Source: Chitinophaga niabensis (GTDB lineage: Bacteria > Bacteroidota > Bacteroidia > Chitinophagales > Chitinophagaceae). From it: a stretch of DNA of 64,000 bases. The notes below the pieces were generated by a model. It had not been told where the DNA came from and searched no databases. It saw only the letters and a program-made list of their open reading frames with translations. This document shows, piece after piece, positions 16,916 through 25,868 of the stretch; position 1 is the first letter of the stretch, and the number at the start of each line of letters is the position of its first letter. The stretch is from positions 183,425 through 247,424 of the forward strand of contig JAFIGY010000020.1 of NCBI GenBank assembly GCA_017849435.1. Reading direction: 5' to 3'. Position numbers and translations under genes: made by a program.

Positions 16916-16949
16916 AAAAGCCCCTATGCTAAAAACATAGGGGCTTTTT
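16916..16949. terminator. Bidirectional terminator between convergent genes
   Basis: AAAAGCCCCTATG (16916-16928) and CATAGGGGCTTTT (16936-16948) form a 13-bp stem with A-run on the left and T-run on the right. It serves both the TonB receptor gene and the minus-strand MG2 gene. Confidence 0.88.
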
Positions 16950-16965
16950 ATCTTATCTGTCTTAC

Positions 16966-19254
16966 CTATCTTACCGAAAAACCAAACCGGTTTGTGCCCA
17001 GCAACACATCTTCCCCCACTCCTTCCACCAATCCCGTAAAATGTCCGCGAATATCTGACGAGAAAAAACTGATCGTGGCTTCTCCGTTCCTGTCCGTTAC
17101 AATATCCGGCTTCCAGAACAGCGTATTACGAGCATCCGCGGCAAAGGCAGGCTCCTTATCATAATCCGGTTCATAGAATTGCCGGCTTTGATAATATCCT
17201 TTTATCACTCCCATTTTGAATTTTTTCAACAGCTCTTCCTCGGTATACTTCGGATAATGATAAACAACCTCCCGTCTGTTTTCCACTATAAAATAAAAGG
17301 GGTGCTTTGTTACTTCGCTTCTTTTAGGTTCGATCAGCTCATAATATTTATGACCTTCCACGGGTTTTGTACCACTTCCGCAGGCGGGACAATTCAACCA
17401 GCCGCAGCCGCCCACAAAATCCATAACGCCTTCAAATTTAGCAATGCTATCCAGGTAGCCCAGGTATTTGTCCCCGAAACCCGTGCCTTTTCCGGTAATA
17501 GTAACGCCCGCCAATGTTTTGCCATATTGTAAAAACCCGGTGTCCGCCACAGGCTTTTTCTTCTCCGGGCTTTTTTCAGCAAACAGATAAACAGGATGCA
17601 GTACCGTCTCGGCCTGTTTAATCGTATCGAAAGGACTGGCGGTATTAATACGGTATTCTTTTTCCGAAACATATTTGACGAAAACCCGGGAACCGATCGC
17701 GAGATGCTCCGGGCGCAGGTAAAACGTCCCTGCCTTGTCTGCAGTCCCTACCTGCATCACGCTTTTGTTATAGTTAAACATCATGAGCGATACCGGTTTT
17801 TCATTTTCCACATTTGTTCTCTTGTGCCTGCTGACAAGCCATGCCTGTATACTGTCTGATAAGACCGGTCTTTCTTCTTTTATTTGTCCGGCGATTAATT
17901 CTTCATTCCAGGCATACCGGCGCCAGCCCTGCGTCAGCAGCAACAGATCCAATGCATCTGCGCGGTCGGGGTTTCTTGTATCAAAATAAAAAGCAGGATC
18001 ATACACCCTTCCGCGAAGTTGTGTGGTGAGGTGATAATAGTTCAGGATGTCTTTTGCATATCCTGCATAACTGAATAAGCTGTCATACACGCTCATGCTT
18101 AGCAGGGCCTGTACGGGCTTCCCATCCGGGCCGGTTGTTCTGACCTTTACCGTTACCTTTTCCTTTTTCCCGTATGCTTCTTTAAACGGACTAAAGGTGA
18201 TGGTCAATTTTTTATCGGGGTTAAGATATACCAACCGCTCCGCCAAAGGCTGCAACCGCTCATCAAAAAGTGTTGCCTCTGCAATGCCTTGCGGCATATT
18301 TCCGGTAGGAAGCCTTATTCCAAGGCTATCCCCAAGCACTCCACTGGCCATATACTGCACCATTCCCCGCATTTGCAGGCGCAGAAAAACCCTCCTCTTA
18401 CCGGCCGGGTGACTGGCAATGATTTTAAAGGTGAGGCTGTCATTTTCTCTTTTTTCAAAATGCAGGACGATACCATTGTCCTGTGCCTCGGGAACAGCAT
18501 ACAGGCTATCGTTATGCTCAAGCCGGATCAGGTATTTGGCGCCCTTCTCCGGCTTGAAGGTAAAACTTCCCATCCCTGCATGCATCGTCTTAAAATTCAA
18601 TACCGGCTGATCTCCTTTTAGCAACGTTCCGGCAACATCTTCGGGGTTTCCATCCGCTTTCACTGCCTTAAAGGCCACCCGGTTCTCCACATCCGCCGCC
18701 AGGTTACCACCTTCCGGGAAAACGGTGAACTGGAGCCTGCCACGCGGTTTTGCAAGGGTGTCAGGCTGCGTGTTATATTTTCTTATCGTATTTGGTTCAT
18801 GGAATAGTTTGAGCGGCTCTACAGCGTAGAAGTACGCCAGTCCTCCGAGGAACGAATGGGCAGTATAGGCCTTCAATAAATAATCCCCCTCCGGTAAAGT
18901 CTGCGGCAGGTATACATGTCCACGCGATATCCCGTCTACGATCGGGTACATCTCCTGCCACACGGCAGTATCGCTGTCTTTCTGCTGCAGTTGCAGATAT
19001 AGTGTTCGATCCAGGTTGGACAAGGTTAAGAGTTGCGCATCCAGCACATAGGCATGAAACCAGAGGTCCTCGCCACAGATGTAGATATTTTTGGCAGCTT
19101 TCAAATAGACGGAGATCTGCCGGTTGTTTTCGGTATAAACATTCAGTCGGTTTGTCAATTGATCCATCTGGGATTTCAGGTCTTGGGGAAAAGCCGGTGC
19201 TGTACCTATCAAAATCAAAAATGGGATAATGAAGACAAATGAAACATATCTCAT
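16966..19254 (-). CDS. MG2-domain secreted protein with Cys cluster
   Basis: The product is 762 residues from the preferred ATG at 19254, which begins a good signal peptide (RYVSFVFIIPFLILIGTAPAFP). The longer frame starting at 19326 would overlap a terminator. It shows the MG2 signature (NNRQISVYLKAAKNIYICGEDLWFHAYV), macroglobulin-like beta domains (ADALDLLLLTQGWRRYAWNEE) and a C-terminal macroglobulin-like end (DRNGEATISFFSSDIRGHF). Near residue 620, where its relative at 5399-7837 has a TonB plug, it instead carries a cysteine cluster, VGGCGWLNCPACGSG. It is probably periplasmic or surface-exposed; the partner is unknown. The upstream Cys-rich lipoprotein gene is separated by a terminator. 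Confidence 0.82.
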   Translation of the reverse strand: MRYVSFVFIIPFLILIGTAPAFPQDLKSQMDQLTNRLNVYTENNRQISVYLKAAKNIYICGEDLWFHAYVLDAQLLTLSNLDRTLYLQLQQKDSDTAVWQEMYPIVDGISRGHVYLPQTLPEGDYLLKAYTAHSFLGGLAYFYAVEPLKLFHEPNTIRKYNTQPDTLAKPRGRLQFTVFPEGGNLAADVENRVAFKAVKADGNPEDVAGTLLKGDQPVLNFKTMHAGMGSFTFKPEKGAKYLIRLEHNDSLYAVPEAQDNGIVLHFEKRENDSLTFKIIASHPAGKRRVFLRLQMRGMVQYMASGVLGDSLGIRLPTGNMPQGIAEATLFDERLQPLAERLVYLNPDKKLTITFSPFKEAYGKKEKVTVKVRTTGPDGKPVQALLSMSVYDSLFSYAGYAKDILNYYHLTTQLRGRVYDPAFYFDTRNPDRADALDLLLLTQGWRRYAWNEELIAGQIKEERPVLSDSIQAWLVSRHKRTNVENEKPVSLMMFNYNKSVMQVGTADKAGTFYLRPEHLAIGSRVFVKYVSEKEYRINTASPFDTIKQAETVLHPVYLFAEKSPEKKKPVADTGFLQYGKTLAGVTITGKGTGFGDKYLGYLDSIAKFEGVMDFVGGCGWLNCPACGSGTKPVEGHKYYELIEPKRSEVTKHPFYFIVENRREVVYHYPKYTEEELLKKFKMGVIKGYYQSRQFYEPDYDKEPAFAADARNTLFWKPDIVTDRNGEATISFFSSDIRGHFTGLVEGVGEDVLLGTNRFGFSVR

Positions 19255-19293
19255 ATCTAAACATGGCCGATTTATGTTACGTAAGATAATAAT

Positions 19294-19335
19294 TAAAAAA
19301 GAAGAGGGCGTCTCTTTTACTTTCAAGACGTCCTC
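19294..19335 (-). terminator. Terminator of the Cys-rich lipoprotein gene
   Basis: On the minus strand GAGGACGTCT pairs with AGACGCCCTC (10 bp with a G-U pair), followed by TTCTTTTTTAATT. It lies between the lipoprotein stop (19383) and the MG2 start and argues for the 19254 start codon. Confidence 0.8.
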
Positions 19336-19382
19336 TCCCTTAATCTATTTCACATACCCACTGAAGGTAGCAGCCTCAATAT

Positions 19383-20321
19383 TCAATCTGTCACAATCGT
19401 AGTATCAACCGGTTTGAGAGTAGTTTTAATAGTCATGGTGCAGGTTTTGCACCCCCAACAAAAAATTAATAACACCTTTCCTGTGGGGCCTTTACTTTTC
19501 TTAAGTTCGCATTTTTTGCCGGGTGCATCATCCGAACAAGTACATGTAGGAATGGGGCTTCCCGCCATCGCCCTCAGTTCCGGCCTGGACGACAGGAAAG
19601 CCTCATCGTTTGGCAGAACCAGCCCTACCTTTACACCGTAAACGGTGAATCCGCCTATAAAATAACCGGAAGGCAAATTGTTCGGGTCAATATTGCTGAA
19701 GTCAGGCCTGGTACGGCCTGCATAAAGAGAATCATAACTTCTCTCCGCCTCCGCCTGAACTGCCGGCAGTTGCACAATTGCTCTCATCCCTTCTTCGGAC
19801 ACTGGCATATTCTGAACAATACTGCTATCTGCAACCTCCAAATGGTCATTTGCTATATAAACCACACCAACAACCTTCTGTTGCGTTGTTTTAAATCCTC
19901 CAATACAATTACCGGTACAGTTTTGCTGTAGGCAGCCAAAAGACTTACTGGTAACAAAGTACATCACAATACAGTCTTTTTTGCCGGTACACTTGCAAAA
20001 ATATATTGCTTTCGATGTATCTGTAACGTATGATCCTGTTACAGAATCCAGTTTCAGAAAGGCATATCCCGCCGGTAATTTTATGCTTGCTTCCGAACTG
20101 TCTTGACTGGTGTACTGCAACGTTGTTCCTTCAGGAAGATAAACATCACCGATTGTGCTGATACTTTCAAGTTGTAAAATGTCATTTACGAGTACTGCCT
20201 TCACGTTTTGACGTGTATTTTCTGCAGTTGAACTTCCCTTTCTACAGGAAATAAAGTAAAAAAAGGTAAATGCCAGAGTGAAGAGAGCCACTAAGGCCAT
20301 TTTGAAATGCATCTTTTTCAT
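19383..20321 (-). CDS. Cysteine-rich putative lipoprotein, unknown
   Basis: The 312-residue product has an N-terminal hydrophobic segment ending in the lipobox-like FYFISC, so it is probably lipidated. The mature part contains about a dozen further cysteines in clusters (FCKCTGKKDC, GCLQQNCTGNCIGG, TCTCSDDAPGKKCELKK, CWGCKTCTM). They suggest disulfides or metal binding outside the cytoplasm. No family is recognised. A strong terminator follows. Confidence 0.72.
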   Translation of the reverse strand: MKKMHFKMALVALFTLAFTFFYFISCRKGSSTAENTRQNVKAVLVNDILQLESISTIGDVYLPEGTTLQYTSQDSSEASIKLPAGYAFLKLDSVTGSYVTDTSKAIYFCKCTGKKDCIVMYFVTSKSFGCLQQNCTGNCIGGFKTTQQKVVGVVYIANDHLEVADSSIVQNMPVSEEGMRAIVQLPAVQAEAERSYDSLYAGRTRPDFSNIDPNNLPSGYFIGGFTVYGVKVGLVLPNDEAFLSSRPELRAMAGSPIPTCTCSDDAPGKKCELKKSKGPTGKVLLIFCWGCKTCTMTIKTTLKPVDTTIVTD

Positions 20322-20496
20322 AGCGGATAGATTTTAGGGTGATGAAAATAATAGGATGACTCTTCTTCAGTTTTTGAAGAGTTTGCAGTGTGTAAGTCCT
20401 TGAATTAACAATTATTGGGTTACCGGGATTAGGGCTATTGGTCTTTATTCAAGTTGTATTTCGAAGTTAGCAATTCCCCTTAGCATTGCAAAAAAT

Positions 20497-20542
20497 AAAA
20501 GAGCACCATCCCAGGTTTCTCCCCCGTTTTCTGTGCTCCTTT
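20497..20542 (-). terminator. Terminator after pcm
   Basis: On the minus strand GAGCAC and GTGCTC pair across a long loop, flanked by AAAAG and CTTTTATTTT, just downstream of the pcm stop codon at 20556. Confidence 0.7.
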
Positions 20543-20555
20543 TGTTTTCAAATCA

Positions 20556-21212
20556 TCAACCCTTCTTTCCTGCCAGCATGGGCACAAACGAGAAATCGTC
20601 AAAGATCTCCTGCTGATACTCCTCTTCACCTGTTTTAGTGATCCGCAGCATCCGTTGTACCTCCTGACCGCCTACGGGGATCACCATCCTGCCTCCGATT
20701 TTCAGCTGCTGCAGCAGCTTTTCCGGGATGTAGGGAGCTGCCGCTGTTACCAGTATCTTATCAAACGGCGCAAAGGTGGGTAATCCTTCATATCCGTCCC
20801 CATAGAAGAACCGGAGGGTGGGATATTTTGATTTGAAGGGGAATTGTTTCACCAGGTCAAACAGTTTCTTTTGTCTTTCAATAGTATAGACATTGGCCTT
20901 CAGCTCTCCCAGTACACAAGCCTGGTAAGCGCTGCCGGTGCCGATTTCCAGCACCTTTTCAAATGGTTTTACCTCCAGCAGCTGAGTTTGATAAGCCACG
21001 GTATAGGGCTGGGAAATTGTTTGCCCTTCACCGATCGGGAAAGCCCGGTCCTCATAGGCGATCCCTTCAAAAGCCGTATCCAGGAAGAAATGCCGGGGAA
21101 TGTTGTTAATGGCTGCCAATACATTTTCGTCTGTAATACCTTTCTGCCGGATGTTGTCTACCAATTGTTTTCTTAATCCTTTTTGCTTGTAATTGTCTTC
21201 GTACCGCCTCAT
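20556..21212 (-). CDS. pcm: Protein-L-isoaspartate O-methyltransferase
   Basis: The 218-residue enzyme methylates L-isoaspartyl residues in damaged proteins using S-adenosylmethionine. The fold signature is clear: N-terminal helix RKQLVDNIRQKGI, then DRAFPIGEGQTISQPYTVA, and SAM motif I LEIGTGSAYQACVLGEL. Later come FDKILVTAAAPYIPEKLLQQLKIGGRMVIPVG and a C-terminal strand. Start ATG 21212 (MRRYEDNY) is preferred over 21230. Length is normal for the family. Confidence 0.95.
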   Translation of the reverse strand: MRRYEDNYKQKGLRKQLVDNIRQKGITDENVLAAINNIPRHFFLDTAFEGIAYEDRAFPIGEGQTISQPYTVAYQTQLLEVKPFEKVLEIGTGSAYQACVLGELKANVYTIERQKKLFDLVKQFPFKSKYPTLRFFYGDGYEGLPTFAPFDKILVTAAAPYIPEKLLQQLKIGGRMVIPVGGQEVQRMLRITKTGEEEYQQEIFDDFSFVPMLAGKKG

Positions 21213-21315
21213 GGGCGCAAAAATAACCATTGTAAAGGATTTTCACAGCTTCGGATTTTCTCCTTATTTTACAGTCCGTTTGAACATTAATGCCCTGTAA
21301 AACAGTTATTTGAGT

Positions 21316-23040
21316 ATGGACGCAAATATTCTAAGCAAAGTAGAGCAATGGCTCGATGGCGGTTTTGACGCAGAAACCGTAGCAGCGATACGCAAGCTGC
21401 AGCAAGAGAACCCTGAAGAACTGACCGATGCGTTTTACCGCAACCTCGAATTTGGTACCGGCGGTTTGCGCGGCGTGATGGGCGTGGGCACCAACCGTAT
21501 GAACAAGTACACGGTAGGGATGGCCACCCAGGGCTTTGCCAACTACCTGAAGAAATCCTTCCCCGGGGAGGTTAAAATAGCGATCTCGCACGACAGCCGT
21601 AACAACAGCCGCTTCTTTGCGGAAGTTGCCGCCAATGTGATGGCTGCCAACGGCATCAAGGTATATCTTTTTGAAAGCCTCCGGCCCACGCCTGAGCTGT
21701 CTTTCTGCATCCGCCACCTGAAATGCCAGGGCGGCATTATGCTCACCGCTTCCCATAATCCCCGCGAATACAATGGTTACAAGGCTTACTGGGATGATGG
21801 CGCACAACTGGTACCACCGCACGACAAGAACGTGATCCTTGAAGTAGAGAAGATAAGTGGTATCGGAGAAGTGAACTGGGCGGGATGGGAACAGAACATC
21901 ACGATCGTGGGTAAGGAGATCGATGAAGCTTATCTCAATATGCTCAAGGGTCTTAGCATTCATCCGGAAGCGATTGCCGCGCAGCACGATCTCAAGATCG
22001 TATATACGCCGATACACGGCACCGGCATTACGATGGTACCTGAGGTGTTGAAACGTTTCGGGTTCACCAATGTGCATGTGGTGGAAGAACAGTCCAAGCC
22101 TGACGGGAATTTCCCGACTGTGGTGTATCCTAACCCCGAGGAGGCTGAAGCCATGAGCATTGGCCTGAAAAAAGCCGCTGCACTGGATGCAGACATCCTG
22201 CTCGGTACCGATCCCGATGCGGATCGTGTAGGCATTGCCGTGAAAGATCATACCGGCCGCTGGATATTGCTGAACGGCAACCAGACCGCCGTACTGCTTT
22301 TCAATTATATCGTAGAATCCCGCAAACGCAAAGGTCTCGCACAACCGAACGATTATATCTGTAAAACCGTTGTAACATCCGACCTCATTGATGTATTTGC
22401 CGCCAGCAATAACATTCACTGTTACAATACCCTTACCGGTTTCAAATGGATCGCTGATCTGATCCACAGACTCGAAGGGAAAGAACATTTTGTTTGCGGC
22501 GGAGAAGAGTCTTACGGCTACATGATCGGGGACAATGTGCGTGACAAAGACGCCGTGGCTTCCGTAGCAATGATCTGTGAAATGGCGGCCTACGCAAAGA
22601 ACCAGGGTAAATCACTTTTCGAGCAGCTCATCGATATCTATATCCGGTATGGTTTCTACAAGGAGTCGCTCATTTCCATTACAAAGAAAGGAATGAAAGG
22701 CGCCGAAGAAATCGCTGCCATGATGAGCCGCTACAGGGAAAATCCGCCCGCTACCATCAATGGCTCCCGGGTAGTAAAGATATTCGACTATCAGCTGCAA
22801 TATGTTACCACGCTCGCAACCGGTGAAAGAACACCCATCGACCTGCCCAAATCCAACGTATTGCAATTCCTGCTGGAAGACGGCAGCCGCATCTCCGCGC
22901 GCCCTTCCGGAACGGAACCGAAGATAAAATTCTATTTCAGCGTGCATGAACACCTGGAAAGCGTAGCCGACCTGGAAAGAGTGGAACAGCTGCTGGACGC
23001 CAAAGTGGCGAACATCATACACGATATGAAACTTTCATAG
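21316..23040 (+). CDS. Phosphoglucomutase/phosphomannomutase (alpha-PGM family)
   Basis: The 574-residue enzyme interconverts hexose 1- and 6-phosphates. All four active-site loops are present: phosphoserine loop GGIMLTASHNPREYNGYK (Ser near residue 146), metal loop GTDPDADRVGIAV, sugar-binding loop CGGEESYGYM and phosphate loop RPSGTEPKIKFYFSV. The N-terminal EFGTGGLRGVMGVGTNRMN is typical of the long PGM2-like bacterial form. TTG 21310 is an alternative start, but ATG 21316 is preferred. The DUF2279-type gene follows after 9 bp. Confidence 0.95.
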   Translation: MDANILSKVEQWLDGGFDAETVAAIRKLQQENPEELTDAFYRNLEFGTGGLRGVMGVGTNRMNKYTVGMATQGFANYLKKSFPGEVKIAISHDSRNNSRFFAEVAANVMAANGIKVYLFESLRPTPELSFCIRHLKCQGGIMLTASHNPREYNGYKAYWDDGAQLVPPHDKNVILEVEKISGIGEVNWAGWEQNITIVGKEIDEAYLNMLKGLSIHPEAIAAQHDLKIVYTPIHGTGITMVPEVLKRFGFTNVHVVEEQSKPDGNFPTVVYPNPEEAEAMSIGLKKAAALDADILLGTDPDADRVGIAVKDHTGRWILLNGNQTAVLLFNYIVESRKRKGLAQPNDYICKTVVTSDLIDVFAASNNIHCYNTLTGFKWIADLIHRLEGKEHFVCGGEESYGYMIGDNVRDKDAVASVAMICEMAAYAKNQGKSLFEQLIDIYIRYGFYKESLISITKKGMKGAEEIAAMMSRYRENPPATINGSRVVKIFDYQLQYVTTLATGERTPIDLPKSNVLQFLLEDGSRISARPSGTEPKIKFYFSVHEHLESVADLERVEQLLDAKVANIIHDMKLS

Positions 23041-23049
23041 CCGAAGTGC

Positions 23050-24000
23050 ATGGCTGGCTGCAGACAAGTATTTTTATTCCTGCTGTTGCTCATCTTTTCT
23101 TCCGCTACGGCGCAAACGCGAAAAAGAACTGGTTTTTTCGAAACGCCGGACACGGTTATCAAAGGAAGGGTATGGGCATTGGGAGCCGGTACCGCGGTGG
23201 TTTACGGCAGTTCTCTGCTGTTATTGAACGAATACTGGTATAAAGGCTACGAGAAAAGCAGCTTCCATTTTATCAATGATTCCGGGGAGTGGTTGCAAAT
23301 GGACAAGTTCGGCCATGTTTTCACTGCTTACATGCTATCCAAATACAGCCGTGAACTCTGGCGCTGGAGCGGGCTTTCGCGAAAGCGGCAGATATGGTTC
23401 GGCGGTTTGAGCGGCCTTGCCTATCAATCCGTTATCGAGTTCCTGGACGCACATTCGGCGCATTGGGGATTTTCCTGGGGAGATATGGGGGCCAATGCCA
23501 TCGGTTCCGCAGGGATGATCTGCCAGGAACTGTTCTGGCACGAACCCCGCATCCAGCTCAAGTTTTCATCGTTCCCCATCCATTACCGCGATCCCATACT
23601 CAGAACCCGGGCGAGGGAATTGTTCGGCTACACACTGGCCGAGCGCACTTTGAAAGATTACAATGCCCAAACGTATTGGTTCTCCGTTAACCTGCATGCA
23701 TTTGCGAGGGAAAGCCGCATCCCGAAGTGGCTTAATATCGCTGTTGGATATAGTGCGGACGGGATGTTTGACGCCAAGGGAAATCGATGGAAAGATGTGG
23801 ACGGGCATACGTATGATTACACCCATATCCGCCGCACGCGGCAGCTATTCCTGTCTCCGGACATAGATTTCACGAAGATCCCCACGCGTAAAAGAGGAGT
23901 GAAAGTATTGCTTCAGGCGCTGAATATGATCAAGGTACCCGCACCGGCGCTGGAGATCAATGGCGCAGGGCAACTGAAGATGCATGCGCTCTATTTCTGA
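23050..24000 (+). CDS. DUF2279 family (YfiM-like) protein
   Basis: The 316-residue product has a signal peptide (CRQVFLFLLLLIFSSATA). DUF2279 features are visible: WLQMDKFGHVFTAYMLSKYSRELWRWSG, YQSVIEFLDAHSAHWGFSWGDMGANAIGSAG and FPIHYRDPILRTRAREL. Several hydrophobic segments suggest membrane association. Function is unknown. It follows the phosphoglucomutase by 9 bp and is probably cotranscribed. It ends one base before the convergent phosphoribosyltransferase stop. Confidence 0.87.
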   Translation: MAGCRQVFLFLLLLIFSSATAQTRKRTGFFETPDTVIKGRVWALGAGTAVVYGSSLLLLNEYWYKGYEKSSFHFINDSGEWLQMDKFGHVFTAYMLSKYSRELWRWSGLSRKRQIWFGGLSGLAYQSVIEFLDAHSAHWGFSWGDMGANAIGSAGMICQELFWHEPRIQLKFSSFPIHYRDPILRTRARELFGYTLAERTLKDYNAQTYWFSVNLHAFARESRIPKWLNIAVGYSADGMFDAKGNRWKDVDGHTYDYTHIRRTRQLFLSPDIDFTKIPTRKRGVKVLLQALNMIKVPAPALEINGAGQLKMHALYF

Positions 24001-24001
24001 C

Positions 24002-24499
24002 CTACACGAGATAGGCAGAGCGGATCTCTTCACCCACCACATCCACCATCACCATTTCCTGCGGGGTGGTGGCGAGACTGTAGCCTACGAAGTCCACGGA
24101 AAGCGGGAAAGATTTATGCCGGCGATCTACGAGCACGGCGGTTTGTATTTTTTTGGGGAGGTATTGCAGGAAGGGTTTCAATGCATATAACATCGTTCTG
24201 CCGGAGTTGGCCACGTCATCAATCAGCACGATCACTTTACCGCTGAAGTCCTGCTGATGCGATAACTCCACTCCCTCCGGCCGCTGTTTGTCCAGCTTTA
24301 CTTCCATCACTTCCACTTTAAACGGTGCGATCCTCTGAAGATGAGCAGCGATCTTATGTGTGAGGATAAGCCCCCTGTCCCAGATACCAGCCAATATCAG
24401 CGAGGGTTCGTCATAATTGTGTTCATAAATCTCATACGCAATCCGTTCAATCTTCTTTTCTATCGCTTCCTGCGTCAGGATAACGTTTTTATTTTCCAT
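24002..24499 (-). CDS. PRTase-fold phosphoribosyltransferase
   Basis: The product is 165 residues from ATG 24499 (MENKNVILTQEAIEKKI); the longer frame to 24544 adds an unlikely N-terminus. It has the type I phosphoribosyltransferase fold with PRPP-binding loop VIVLIDDVANSGRTMLYA and an N-terminal LILAGIWDRGLILTHKIAAHL. It resembles PyrR-like or hypoxanthine phosphoribosyltransferase-like proteins. The substrate cannot be assigned, and neighbours give no purine or pyrimidine context. Confidence 0.88.
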   Translation of the reverse strand: MENKNVILTQEAIEKKIERIAYEIYEHNYDEPSLILAGIWDRGLILTHKIAAHLQRIAPFKVEVMEVKLDKQRPEGVELSHQQDFSGKVIVLIDDVANSGRTMLYALKPFLQYLPKKIQTAVLVDRRHKSFPLSVDFVGYSLATTPQEMVMVDVVGEEIRSAYLV

Positions 24500-24561
24500 A
24501 TAGCGGTTTTGTGCAGCGTAAAAATACATAAATTGCAATAACAACCGGTCAAATCAAGGAT

Positions 24562-25857
24562 ATGCAAATTGTTTCTCAACTCCTCTTCCTCGTAGCATTG
24601 GTTTTTGCCATTTACCTTTTCTCCCGCAGGGTGTTGGGTATCCGGCGGAATATCCTTCGGGGGAGAGACGCAGCGCTCAATGATCAGCCCGGCGTGCGCT
24701 GGAAGAATGTGCTGTTGCTGGCTTTCGGACAGAAAAAGATGTTCCGGAACCCTTTGGTAGCCGTACTTCACTTTTTCGTATATGCGGGCTTTCTGATCAT
24801 CAATCTTGAGATCCTTGAGATCATGATCGACGGATTGGCCGGCACGCATCGTATATTCGCTCCCGTAATGGGATCGCTCTACGGCGTACTGATCGGATGT
24901 TTTGAGATACTGGCCGTACTGGTCGCCGTTTCCTGCGCCGTTTTTCTCATACGCCGCAATATCATCAAGTTAAAACGCTTTATCAGCAAAGACCTGGACG
25001 GATGGCCGCGCTCGGATGCCAACTACATCCTGATCACCGAGATCGCGCTCATGCTTCTGTTCCTGACCATGAATACAGCGGACCAGGTGCTGCAAAGCCG
25101 TGGCGCCGAACATTATCTGCTCACCGGTAATTTCTGGATCACCGGTCATCTGACGCCCTTATTCTCCGGCCTTTCAGACGGCACGCTGATGGCCTTGGAG
25201 CGAGGCGCCTGGTGGCTGCACATCCTCGGTGTGCTGGCGTTCCTGAACTACCTGCCTTTCTCCAAGCATCTGCATATTGTGCTGGCCTTTCCCAACGCTT
25301 ACTATGCAAGCCTCCTGCCCAAGGGCCGGATGGAGAATATGCCGGCCATTCAGCAGGAAGTGCTGTACGCCATGCAACCGGAGCTCGCTCCTGCCGCACC
25401 GGCTACTGATAATGTACCAAAGTTCGGGGCAAAAGATGTATATGACCTTACCTGGAAGAATCTGCTGGACGCTTATTCCTGTACGGAATGCGGCCGCTGT
25501 TCCGCCGCCTGCCCCGCCACACAAACCGGCAAAGCCCTCTCCCCACGGCTCATCATGATGAAAACGCGCGACCGTGCCGAGGAAGTCGGACGCCATAACG
25601 GTACGCCGGACAATAAAACACTGCTGCGCGATTACATCACCGAAGAAGAACTCCGCGCCTGCACCAGCTGCAATGCCTGTGTGGAAGAATGCCCCGTCAG
25701 CATCAACCCTTTGCATATTATCCTGCAAATGCGGAGACACCTGGTGATGGAGGAATCCAGCGCGCCGCAGGAATGGAATATGATGTTTTCCAATATTGAA
25801 AATAACATGGCGCCCTGGAAATTCAGTCCGGATGACCGGGACGCCTGGACCCGTTAA
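24562..25857 (+). CDS. Membrane (Fe-S)-binding protein, HdrC/GlpC-like electron-transfer subunit
   Basis: The 431-residue protein has four to five membrane helices in the first 240 residues (VSQLLFLVALVFAIYLFSRRV, FFVYAGFLIINLEILEIMI, GVLIGCFEILAVLVAVSCAVFLI). Two C-terminal [4Fe-4S] motifs follow: CTECGRCSAACPATQTGK and CTSCNACVEECPVSINP. This is the HdrC/NarI-like membrane ferredoxin arrangement that passes electrons to a cysteine-rich CCG subunit, here the gene 11 bp downstream. The final electron acceptor is not known. Confidence 0.9.
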   Translation: MQIVSQLLFLVALVFAIYLFSRRVLGIRRNILRGRDAALNDQPGVRWKNVLLLAFGQKKMFRNPLVAVLHFFVYAGFLIINLEILEIMIDGLAGTHRIFAPVMGSLYGVLIGCFEILAVLVAVSCAVFLIRRNIIKLKRFISKDLDGWPRSDANYILITEIALMLLFLTMNTADQVLQSRGAEHYLLTGNFWITGHLTPLFSGLSDGTLMALERGAWWLHILGVLAFLNYLPFSKHLHIVLAFPNAYYASLLPKGRMENMPAIQQEVLYAMQPELAPAAPATDNVPKFGAKDVYDLTWKNLLDAYSCTECGRCSAACPATQTGKALSPRLIMMKTRDRAEEVGRHNGTPDNKTLLRDYITEEELRACTSCNACVEECPVSINPLHIILQMRRHLVMEESSAPQEWNMMFSNIENNMAPWKFSPDDRDAWTR

Positions 25858-25868
25858 AAAGATATGGT

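Noticed and set aside
21331-22488. Long minus-strand frame of 385 residues
   Set aside because: It is antisense to phosphoglucomutase, whose active-site loops are all present; no features of its own.
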